Shown piece by piece: positions 43,546 through 52,375 of a stretch of DNA of 64,000 bases (the stretch's first letter is position 1; each line of letters begins with the position of its first letter). Origin of the DNA: Omphiscola glabra (lineage: Eukaryota; Mollusca; Gastropoda; Lymnaeidae); contig OZ024794.1 in the NCBI GenBank assembly GCA_964017045.1, forward strand, positions 5,864,329 to 5,928,328. The letters run 5' to 3'. The notes under the pieces were generated by a model, which saw only the letters and a list, made by a program, of their open reading frames with translations, was not told the origin of the DNA and did no database searches. The position numbers and the translations under genes were made by a program.

Positions 43546-43970
43546 GCAAGTTAAAGAAGTGCACAAATTAATAATCTAACACCATTTAAGTACCTGTTAT
43601 TAATTGTTTACGCAAAGCAGGATCCCTAACTACTCGCTCAACACTGCGCATATAACTCAAAACTCAAGAGCGCTATTATCAGCTCAGACACCCCACTGCC
43701 CCCCCCCCGGGGTCGCCCCCGCCCATCCCCTATACCTTCCACTCGCAAGCTGGTTGTATGCTCATGAGGCCATTAAATACGTTTACTCAATTGTTCCCAG
43801 CCATAATATTTATCGGCCCTCAGCTGGTGTCCGCAATGTGTGCCGAAAGACGTAGTTTACAATGCATGCTCCACTGAGAGGCTCACCTTAATAAAAAAGG
43901 CTTTTATGGCAGATAACAAAGGTGTGTGTAAAGTGTGGGCTGGTGTAGTTAAAACATGTGTGTTGGCAAC
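43546..43970. other. no recognisable gene
   Basis: Unique DNA; C-rich around 43690-43735. The 43604-43855 frame has no recognisable motif. Confidence 0.4.
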
Positions 43971-43972
43971 AA

Positions 43973-44130
43973 GGGATTGTATGGTTAAGCCATAGGTATC
44001 AGAAACATAGGATTGTATGGCTAAGCCATAGGTATCGGAAAAATAGGATTGTATGGCTAAGCCATAGGTATCGGAAAAATAGGATTGTATTGCTAAGCCA
44101 TAGGTTTCGGAGACATAGGTTTGATGGCTA
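43973..44130. repeat. 36-bp minisatellite (GATTGTATGGCTAAGCCATA)
   Basis: Four to five copies of a 36-bp unit containing the inverted repeat TATGGCTAAGCCATA, so each unit can form a 7-bp-stem hairpin. Confidence 0.94.
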
Positions 44131-44187
44131 AACCAAAAGTGTTCATAACGCCTAGTTGGTGTAGGCATTTTAGATCTATGACATCAT

Positions 44188-44500
44188 GCGGCTCGAAGAG
44201 ATATTACCCTAGGGCTAGGAGAGATATTACCATAGGGCTAGAAGAGATGTTACCCAAGGGGTAGAAGAGCTATTACCCTAGGGCTAAAAGAGATATTACC
44301 CTAGGGCTAGAAGAGATATTACCCTAGGGCTGGAAGAGATGTTACTGTAGGGCTAGAAGAGATATTACCCTAGGGCTAGAGGAGATGTTACCATGGGGCT
44401 AGAAGAGATATTACCCTAGTACTAGAAGAGGTGGCACCATGGGGCTAACAGAGATAGTACCATGGGCCAATAGGAGAATTTACCATGCGAAAAGAAGAGA
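44188..44500. repeat. 23/24-bp minisatellite (CTAGAAGAGATATTACCCTA)
   Basis: About twelve copies with GGG spacing; the right end (44400-44560) decays into TGGTACCATGGGG forms. Confidence 0.93.
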
Positions 44501-44718
44501 TGGTACTGAGCGGTTATAGAAGAGAGCTACAAGTGACAAGGAAAGATGGTGCCATGGAGTTGAAGAGGGTGCTACATACCACGATTTTAGATGACGACGG
44601 ACATTGATTGCTACCATACAATATAGACAATTAAGGATTTAATCATGTATAGAGTCTAAGCCTAGAATTGTAGATAAAATATTTAGAATTGTAGGTTGAA
44701 AAATCCGTAGCCAACAAA

Positions 44719-44905
44719 CAGTGGCGTAGCGAGCTTAACTCGCGCCCGGGGCACAATACCTTTTTAGCGCCCCCAATACCTTTTTAGCGCCCCCCTTATT
44801 CGAAAACCATACAATATTATAGTAAAATATACCATTTGGCGCCCCTTTGTGAGTAGCGCCCGGGGCATGATGCCCCCCCTTGCCCCCCCCCTCACTACGG
44901 CACTG
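44719..44905 (+). mobile_element. hAT MITE related to the adjacent transposase relic
   Basis: Left end CAGTGGCGTAGCGAG and right end CTCACTACGGCACTG are imperfect inverted repeats. A perfect 8-bp duplication CCAACAAA flanks the element (44711-44718 and 44906-44913). Just inside the left end lies GCGCCCGGGGCA. The end CAGAGGCGTAGCTATGG with GCGCCCGGGGA at 45229 belongs to the neighbouring larger hAT relic, so this is probably its internally deleted relative. Confidence 0.88.
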
Positions 44906-45228
44906 CCAACAAATCACTTATATCTGTTGTGCTTCTGGTGCGTCCAGCTTCCTCTTAAAAACCTCACCACCACCACACCCCCCCTCACAAATCCGCGTTG
45001 TATAATAATAGCGCTTAGTGGGGGAAAAAGGCTGTCACACAGCTCACTGAACTCCCTTAAATAGGATGATTTGTTTCTTCTTAAGAAAGCATTTTTTTAA
45101 ATGTTACCATTTTTTCTCATCTTCATTCTGGGACTGCACACCACACTGAACTGGGTCATTGACCGTCCTTTCACTTCGGGCATGTGAGCGCCTATGAGTC
45201 TTTTCCGTAGCCTGGTACAGGAAGGTAT

Positions 45229-46920
45229 CAGAGGCGTAGCTATGGTATTTTGCGCCCGGGGACGAACAACAAAATTAGCACCCCCCTTCCCCCCCCCCCC
45301 ATATTTAATCACATTTTTTATTACACTGAATAAGGAAAACATTTAAATTTTAATAAAACATTTTATTTAGAGAAGCAAATTTATAGAAATTATAGTACAT
45401 GACCCACTCAGTCACTGTCGTAGACTGGTTTACATAGTCTAAAAAATATTTATTTTTCTTGAATTCACCGTCGCAAACTGGTCAATTACGTGCAATCAAA
45501 ATCTGTTTTTTCAATGTTTCTCTTTCAACGCTCAGAAGAGTAAGGTTGCTGAGTCGATCCTGTCCCAATGACGCAAGCAAATGTGACTAATAAGTTTCAA
45601 TTTGCTGAACGACCACTCACAGCTTGCAATTGAAACTGCTATTGTTAAAATATGTCGTTTCCATAAAACACAATAAAACCAAGAAGATCCAAATGAGTTT
45701 CTGGTAGGACTTCCTTCCGGTTGCTGAGCAGAATTCTGCAATTTCCAATTTCTGTGAAAAGTTCGTGGCCATTGATGTCCGTGTCTTAGAAATTTTCCAA
45801 ATCTGTGCAATTTCGACAAATTTCATCGACATCTGTGTCGGATAGAAGCGTCTTACCGTCCAGCAGAAATCTGTGTCGGATAGAAGAATCTTAACGTCCA
45901 GCAGAAGCCCAAATTTTGTGCTCAAGTCTTTTAGTCGTAAAAATCGTGTTGACATCCCTTGTTGAAGTCGATCAAATACGCTCTTCATAACGCGGACAAT
46001 TTCTTCTTCTAATGAAAGTCCTGCATCCTTTGCCAGTTCTCCAGGCATCTTCCGATGTCGTTTAACTCTTCTGTCCATCTCAATCTCCCCAGGCTGTACA
46101 TTTTGTTTTGGCGTTCTCTACAGCAACTTGGCTCAAATTATTACGAAGCCTGACAAATTCAAGATTCAAGATCAGTTGCTGCTTCCTTGAAATTTATAGT
46201 AGAATCCTGTAAGTGCTTCTGTACAGGATCAATTTTTCCAAGAATTCCATTCCAGAAATGTAATAAAACTATGAAGTTAAAATTCAATACGGACGTCTTT
46301 AACTGTTCTGCACCACTTCTGGTTTCAGGCGTCATGGTGGAGACCTCCGATAATTTTTCTAGCAGCCCTACTAGTTCATCCAGTCCCTCGTGGATAGCTT
46401 TAACAGCTTCTGATCGTGCCCTCTAGCGTGTTTCAGAGTCCCGTTTTACTGTGAGAGGCACAGCTTTTTCAACTCTTCCCAACGTATTGTTGAATGGGAG
46501 AACAATGAATATATACTTTCAAGAGTTCCAAAAAATGTGACGACAAGTGTATCCTGCTTAGCTGAGTGTACTCCTGCTAAGTTTAAGCTCTGGTTATCAC
46601 AGATGGCAAACACTGGTCTGCGATTTCTGTCACATATTCGTTGTTAAAGGCCAGATATATGTCCAGTCATCACAGCGGCATTGTCACAACATTGTGTCCG
46701 ACAGTCGGCTAGAGGTATGCCTTCAGAGTTCAGTCGATCGACGATGACTCTCTCTGGAGGTATTGTAACTAGAGGTATTGTGACTAGAGGTATTGTGATT
46801 AGAGGTATTGTGACCAGAAATATTATGACTAGAGGTATTGTAACTAAAGGTATTGCGACTAAAGGTATTGTGACTCGAGGTATTGTAATTAGAGGTATTG
46901 TGACTGGAGGTGTTGATAAC
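45229..46920 (-). pseudogene. ZMYM1-like hAT transposase, degenerate
   Basis: Read on the - strand from about 46740 to 45470, with frameshifts and stops, the pieces appear in family order: GIPLADCRTQCCDNAAVMTG; VFAICDNQSLNLAGVHSA then VTFFGTLESIYSLFSHST; ARSEAVKAIHEGLDELVGLL; FIVLLHFWNGILGKIDPVQK; a Glu-rich segment with FDRLQQGMSTRFLRLKDLST; and finally IAVSIASCEWSFSKLKLISH with RIDSATLL, the hAT dimerisation block. DCR-Q-YDNA and SLNL-GVHA are hallmarks of ZMYM1/THAP12-type hAT transposases. The left terminus CAGAGGCGTAGCTATGG is at 45229. The right terminus was not found. A 15-bp minisatellite has grown in its 5' part. Confidence 0.87.
46752..46916. repeat. 15-bp minisatellite inside the hAT relic (GAGGTATTGTGACTA)
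   Basis: Eleven copies of the 15-bp unit sit directly next to transposase-derived sequence at 46740. The short frames (GIVTR on +, VTIPL on -) are repeat products. Confidence 0.95.
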
Positions 46921-47034
46921 GAATTGAAAATCACTGAAGAAATTGGTTTCTTAAAACCGTTAAAAGTCACAACTAAATGAAGAGATTTACACGAAGCTGT
47001 GAAATAGACTTTAAGTCTTTTTTTCTTTGTTCAA

Positions 47035-47709
47035 TTTGAACATATCTGGTATAGTTACTAATATGAACATATATGGTATAGTTAGTGATATGAGCATATC
47101 TGGTATAGCCACTGATGTGAAAATATATGGCTGCTGATGTGAACATATCTGGTATAGCAGCTACTGATGTGAACATATCTGATATAGCAGCTACTGATGT
47201 GAACATATCTGGTATAGCAGCTACTGATGTGAACATATCTGGTATAGCAGCTACTGATGTGAACATATCTGATATAGCAGCTACTGATGTAAACATATCT
47301 GTTATAGCAGCTACTGATGTGAACATATCTGATATAGCAGCTACTGATGTGAACATATCTGGTATAGCAGCTACTGATGTAAACATATCTGGTATAGCAG
47401 CTACTGATGTGAACATATCTGATATAGCAGCTACTGATGTAAACATATCTGTTATAGCAGCTACTGATGTGAACATATCTGGTATAGCAGCTACTGATGT
47501 GAACATATCTGGTATAGCAGCTACTGATGTAAACATATCTGGTATAGCAGCTACTGATGTGAACATATCTGATATAGCAGCTACTGATGTAAACATATCT
47601 GTTATAGCAGCTACTGATGTGAACATATCTGGTATAGCAGCTACTGATGTGAACATATCTGGTATAGCAGCTACTGATGTGAACATATCTGGTATAGCAG
47701 CTACTGATG
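47035..47709. repeat. 30-bp minisatellite (AGCTACTGATGTGAACATAT)
   Basis: About twenty copies ending CTGGTATAGC. The variants CTGATATAGC, CTGTTATAGC and GTAAACAT recur in ordered blocks of six to seven units. The first three copies (47035-47130) are diverged. Frames open on both strands are not genes. Confidence 0.97.
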
Positions 47710-47804
47710 GTGAGGCCCCGACTATATGTAAAAGAAATGGACTTGTAAAATTAATAGATGACTATGCAATGCGGCCTAAAATGTAGGTGTACTGAAATAA
47801 CACA

Positions 47805-48400
47805 GCACAGTACATCTAGAAAATGTATGGGAAAGAGCTTTAAAGATCATGCCAAGTACACCAAGAAAATGTATGGGCAAGAGCTTTAAAGATCATGCAC
47901 AGTACACAAATAAAATGTATGGACAAGAGCTTTAAAGATCATGCACAGTACACCAAGAAAATGTATGGACACGAGCTTTAAAGATCATGCCAAGTACACT
48001 AAAAAAATGTATGGGCAAGAGCTTTAAAGATCATGCACAGTACACTAATAAAATGTATGGGCAAGAGCTTTAAAGATCATGCACAGTACACTAATAAAAT
48101 GTATGGGCAAGAGCTTTAAAGATTATGCACAGTACACCAAGAAAATGTATAGACACGAGCTTTAAAGATCATGCACAGTACACTAAGAAAATGTATGGGC
48201 AAGAGCTTTAAAGGTCATGTAGTACACCAAGAAATTTTATGGGGAAGAGCTTGAAAGATCATGCACAGTACACCAAGAAAATGTATAGACACGAGCTTTA
48301 AAGATCATGCACAGTACACTAAGAAAATGTATGGGCAAGAGCTTTAAAGGTCATGTAGTACACCAAGAAATTTTATGGGGAAGAGCTTGAAAGATCATGC
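47805..48400. repeat. 46-bp minisatellite, about thirteen copies
   Basis: Unit AGTACACCAAGAAAATGTAT then GGGCAAGAGCTTTAAAGATC and ATGCAC. The block at 48125-48255 recurs at 48268-48400 with the same private changes (AAATTTTATGGGGAAGAG), a higher-order duplication of about 143 bp. Confidence 0.96.
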
Positions 48401-48486
48401 AGATGTCTTTGCGGTTGTACATTTCATACGGACCAAGGGGTTGAATTAAAATTGGGCATGTAAACAAAGAAAATTAAGTAGCTTTG

Positions 48487-49247
48487 CTTTTTGATTTGAT
48501 ACAGGAATTGGAGAAAAGGTTTTATAATGTCCGGAAAAATCATCAAACTTTTTGTAGATTTGCGACTTTATTTTCAGGTGATATAAAAATATTACCTGCC
48601 ATATTACCTGCCATATTACCTGCCAATGTTCAAATAGAATGCATAGAACTACAATATGACATGCGTAGCATTACAATCTGACATGCATAGTGGTACACTC
48701 TGACATGCATAGTGAAACACTCTGACATGCATAGTTGCACACTCTGTTATGCGTAGCGTTGCAATCTGACATTCAACTTTAGAGAACAAATTGATCAAGT
48801 ATCTTTACTGGATTTCTTTAGATGATATAATCTTCCTTGGGGAAAACTATTCCTCGCGTCGACATCATTCCTTATTCATGTCATGGCTATTTGTAAACAA
48901 TTACATTTGTGAGCAGCTATTTTCAAGGATGAAACACACGAAGAAATATAAACTAGAACTAAATATCCGATGAGCACCTGGAGAACTAGTTCCATCGAAC
49001 CAAACATCGAAGTATTTGTGTCTAAAATCCAAAGTCAAAATCTCATTTATATAATGTTGCTTTCTTGTCTGATTTTCAATAAAAATTGCATTAAAAAATA
49101 AAGTATAAATAACATAATTATGATCGTTATATGTTCTACGCATTGGCTGATCAGCTATCGTTAGCGTGAGTGTATTTTATGTATGACCCAAATCAACTCG
49201 GCTTCTTCCACTGTGGCTCAGACAAAATAAAAGTTTGGGAGCCCCTG
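48487..49247 (+). pseudogene. Charlie/ZBED5-like hAT transposase C-terminal relic
   Basis: The + strand pieces are FDLIQELEKRFYNVRKNHQT, then FCRFATLFSGDI, then NVQIECIELQYDM, then HSLFMSWLFVNNYICEQLFS and RMKHTKKYKLELNIR. This is the order of the last third of ZBED5/FAM200/GTF2IRD2-type hAT transposases (F-LF--PF--D, MECIELQ-D, Y-CEQLFS-MK--K--). The element ends with AGTTTGGGAGCCCCTG at 49247, a typical Charlie-type right terminus. The left terminus is not found, apparently lost to tandem repeats. Two short repeats (ATTACCTGCC, 48591-48625; CTGACATGCATAGTG, 48655-48770) interrupt the former coding sequence. Confidence 0.85.
48655..48772. repeat. 22-bp repeat grown from transposase coding sequence
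   Basis: Five diverged units around ACACTCTGACATGCATAGTG begin exactly where the ELQYDM codons of the hAT relic end (ATATGACATGCGTAGC), so the unit is derived from that coding sequence. Confidence 0.85.
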
Positions 49248-49255
49248 GTTAGATT

Positions 49256-49770
49256 TTTTATTCAACCCGCCTCTCTGTCTTCCTTTGGATTATTCAAAAA
49301 ATATCTTAAGCTGAACTTATGGCTTGTGATTAAGATAAGCCACGCATGCGTGCTGGAGGGCTCTCGACTTAACGGGTCTAATTTTTTGATTGCGTGCACC
49401 GTGAATGTATTGTAGGAGCGGGGGCTGAAAAAGCAGTTTCTGCTGAAAACGTCTCCTGAGTCTGCGTCACCGACTCAAACTGGAACTCTTATTTTCTCAC
49501 TGTTCATATAAAATCAGTGGCAGAGGAAGAAAAGTATTTTTTTTTTCTATTCAATCTAGTCTCTCATATAGTGGTATGCATACATTTGAGTGACATTAAG
49601 ATAATGATGTATTCAATAGAAATTCTAAGAGCCGCCCCCCCCCCCCAAGGCTTCAGTTTGATTCACATTTATAGATGTCTATTTTAATGTTCTAGTTTTT
49701 TTAGATGTTTTCATTTCTGAACTGATCTCACATTATTGAAGTATTTAGGCATGAAATTAATTTATTTTGA
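49256..49770. other. region upstream of the 175-residue gene, no recognisable exon
   Basis: Unique DNA with a C-run at 49637-49646. It probably belongs to the intron that ends at 49790. Confidence 0.4.
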
Positions 49771-49790
49771 TTTTTTTTCCTTTTCTCTAG
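49771..49790 (+). promoter_or_regulatory. 3' splice site (polypyrimidine tract plus AG)
   Basis: TTTTTTTTCCTTTTCTCTAG is a strong acceptor 13 bases before the start codon. It implies an upstream, probably untranslated, exon beyond the recognisable part of the window. Confidence 0.7.
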
Positions 49791-49803
49791 AGATTGGCCT
49801 AAG

Positions 49804-50331
49804 ATGGCTGACTGGGACAGACCCACTTTGAACACCGTGTTAACCCCTGACCCCAACCCCGATGACCCCCACGCCAAGTATCTGTGCGTGGATGAGACCA
49901 AGCGTCCACGTGCCAACTCCGACCCCGTGGGTCTTCACATCCACTTGAACCCCTTACCAGAGATCACGGTCACTGGTGAGGACGGACAAGACTTCGACTC
50001 CTCCGAGGAGTTGGACAGCTACCTCATTCCTCCCTCTCCGAGGCGAAGGGCCAACACCTGCCCCGAAGACATGTTTCTGGCCCGCAAAGGGAGGCCACCC
50101 ACACCGCCGCCGACAGACATCCACGCCTTCAAAAGTCCCACAGGAAAACGGTTTTCTTTTAACTTCGCGTCGCGGGACTTGAACGGCGTCTCGTTCACGC
50201 ATCACAGGCTCAGCAAAGTGGCCGAGGACGCCGTAGATCATGGGGTCACGGACAAGATCAGGGGTTCTCAAACAAACTACAGACGCAAGAGTGAAACGGA
50301 AAGTGCCCTTTCCAAAGTTATCCACGGATAA
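49804..50331 (+). CDS. 175-residue basophilic-kinase-site protein, function unknown
   Basis: A complete uninterrupted frame from ATG (context AAGATGG, matching Kozak at -3 and +4) to TAA. It is GC-rich compared with its surroundings and not repeat-derived, the only such long frame in the window. The protein starts MADWDRPTLNTVLTPDPNP and looks largely disordered. It holds three basophilic kinase-type sites: KRPRANSDP (about residues 33-41) and PRRRANTCPEDM (about 78-89), both fitting R-x-R-x-x-S/T as used by AKT-class kinases and 14-3-3 ligands, and YRRKSETE (about 160-167), fitting PKA-class sites. A proline segment RPPTPPPTD lies near residue 97, and an acidic stretch GEDGQDFDSSEELDSY near 59-74. 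There is no signal peptide or membrane segment. I do not recognise the family. The acceptor at 49790 suggests that the whole coding sequence is in the last exon. A signalling adaptor or phosphoprotein is a guess from motifs only. Confidence 0.85.
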   Translation: MADWDRPTLNTVLTPDPNPDDPHAKYLCVDETKRPRANSDPVGLHIHLNPLPEITVTGEDGQDFDSSEELDSYLIPPSPRRRANTCPEDMFLARKGRPPTPPPTDIHAFKSPTGKRFSFNFASRDLNGVSFTHHRLSKVAEDAVDHGVTDKIRGSQTNYRRKSETESALSKVIHG

Positions 50332-50751
50332 CATCCAGATGTGTTGACTGATTTTTTTTAAAAAAAAGTTCTCTATTACCTCATACCAGACAGTCTACGT
50401 ACTGGACACTTGAGATTTACTATGAGTGTCATTGGATTTGGTCAAGTTTATGCTGTCAGCTCAGTGGTCAATTTTGACAAGAGTCGGAATCAGGTCTTTG
50501 TCTATTGAAATGGTCGTTAACTCATTACATCTACCAGCGTGGCAGACTCTGCTCCTGTCATCATTTCTCTTCCTTAGCTTCATATCCAATGATCTATTTT
50601 TTATCAACGAGCCATTTCCTCATAAGAGAGTGGATGTTAACAGAGTGAACGAGACAGTTACAAGGGTCGTTTGTCCTACTGCTGGCCACATCGAACTTAC
50701 AACCAGGATGTGTCATCTCAGTAACCAAAGTCATACACTCATTTCGTTATC

Positions 50752-51345
50752 TTGCATCATTACAAACACTAATGTGACAACATCATTACAAACACTAATT
50801 TGACACAACATCATTACAAACACTAATGTGACAACATCATTACAGACACTAATGTGACAACATCATTACAAACACTAATGTGACAACATCATTACAAACA
50901 CTAATGTGACAACATCATTACAAACACTAATGTGACAACATCATTACAAACACTAATGTGACAACATCATTACAAACATTAATGTGACAACATCATTACA
51001 GACACTAATGTGACAACATCATTACAAACACTAATGTGACAACATCATTACAAACACTAATGTGACAACATCATTACAAACACTAATGTGACAACATCAT
51101 TACAAACACTAATGTGACAACATCATTACAAACACTAATGTGACAACATCATTACAAACACTAATGTGACAACATCATTACAAACACTAATGTGACACAA
51201 CATCATTACAAACACTAATGTGACAACATCATTACAAACACTAATGTGACAACATCATTACAAACACTAATTTGACACAACATCATTACAAACACCAATG
51301 TGACACAGAATAATTACAAACACCAATGTGCCATAACATCAATAC
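50752..51345. repeat. 26-bp minisatellite in the probable 3' UTR
   Basis: About 22 copies of ACAACATCATTACAAACACT plus AATGTG; variants TTTGACAC, ACAGACAC and ACATTAATG occur, and the right end decays by 51370. Confidence 0.96.
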
Positions 51346-51897
51346 AAACACGATTGTGACAAAACTTCATTACAAAAACAATGTACAAAGACCAAAACAA
51401 AAAATTAATAAAAACATGACAAACAGCACTAAATTAAAATAGGCAATCTCTCCCAGAGTCATATTAAAATTTCAGTTCTAACTTTCGTAACGAGACCCCA
51501 ATTGTCACATCGGGGGGGGGGGGGGGGGGGGGGCAAACCTTCTCTCATCATGACGTCAACAATTTCTCATCATTTCTTTTAAGTTTTCTCATCATGACGT
51601 CAGCATTTTCCCATTTATGTTAAAAAGTTGTTTCTCTGATTCCCTCAACAACTCTGTCATGTGTACAATACAAATAATTTCTGATTCTTTCCCCTTCATT
51701 GTTGTTCCATTTACTTGTAATATGTTTAATAGGTGGTGTGTATTACTTTATGATTACATTTTTTTTTCTTTCAAATATTTCAACTTTACTTTTATTGAAT
51801 TGGATTTTTAAAAAAAACACTTTCGTTCATTGAATTGTTTCAAACAACAACAAAAAATTGAGTATCAACAGGAATATGATGTATAAAAGTTGTATAT

Positions 51898-51903
51898 AAT
51901 AAA
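51898..51903 (+). terminator. polyadenylation signal AATAAA
   Basis: Canonical hexamer in TATATAATAAACTG, about 1.57 kb after the stop codon at 50331. Confidence 0.5.
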
Positions 51904-51979
51904 CTGATCAATGGATTGACAGGTTTGTTTGATGTATGTTACGCTGAATATGTCAAATAATTATCTCTAAAATATTTTA

Positions 51980-52078
51980 TTTCATGTGTATGTTGCTACG
52001 AGATTGTATGTCACTACAGGATTGTATGCTAATGCATGGTTTTATGTTACTGCATGATTGTATGTTACTATATAACTG
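51980..52078. repeat. about 20-24 bp repeat (GATTGTATGTTACTACA)
   Basis: Four to five diverged copies of a TTGTATGTTACT-type unit just upstream of the reverse transcriptase fragment. Confidence 0.75.
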
Positions 52079-52084
52079 CGATGA

Positions 52085-52374
52085 CCTCCTGGTGTCTGTA
52101 AAAAGCGCAAACTTGAGTGGTATGGCCACGTGACCAGAAAACAAGGGCTCGCCAAAGAAATCACGCAAGGCACTTCTAGAGGAGGGAGAAAAAGAGGAAG
52201 ACAGAGAAAAAGATGGGAAGATAATATCAAAGAGTGGACGGGATTACAACTGGGCGATGCTATTCATAGGGCAGGAGACCGAGAGGAATGGAGAAGAATT
52301 GGTTGGATGTCATCTGTGGCGCCCCAACAGTCGAAGGACTACGGGACATGAAGATAATGATGATGATGATGATA
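52085..52374 (+). pseudogene. RTE-like reverse transcriptase C-terminus with (GAT)n tail
   Basis: An open frame from 52085 to TGA 52349-52351 reads CKKRKLEWYGHVTRKQGLAK, then RGGRKRGRQRKRWEDNIKEW, then TGLQLGDAIHRAGDREEWRR, then IGWMSSVAPQQSKDYGT. This is the conserved end of RTE-type endonuclease-reverse transcriptases (K--L-W-GH--R, GRR-GRP-K-W-DNI--W, R---DR--WR). A (GAT)n tract (52352-52374) follows the stop, as in the 3' tails of such elements. A TGA at 52082 closes the frame upstream, so it is a 5'-truncated insertion. It abuts the 40-bp satellite. Confidence 0.93.
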
Positions 52375-52375
52375 T

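Larger units (their letters stand above)
50332..51920 (+). other. probable 3' untranslated region of the 175-residue gene
   Basis: Non-coding sequence from the stop codon to just past AATAAA (51898-51903). It contains the 26-bp minisatellite and a 22-base G-run (51512-51533). The extent is inferred from the first good polyadenylation signal; earlier use of another signal is possible. Confidence 0.5.

Noticed and set aside
47127..47786. 219-codon and 237-codon frames over the 30-bp array
   Set aside because: Repeat-derived on both strands; the non-repeat end has no recognisable protein.
50426..50803. 125-codon frame downstream of the 175-residue gene
   Set aside because: Lies in the probable 3' UTR, AT-rich, hydrophobic by composition and ends inside the 26-bp array.
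27069..51602. Scattered TGACGTCA sites as regulatory elements
   Set aside because: The 8-mer or close forms occur at several unrelated places (for example 28678, 35053, 51550, 51594), so single occurrences are weak evidence.
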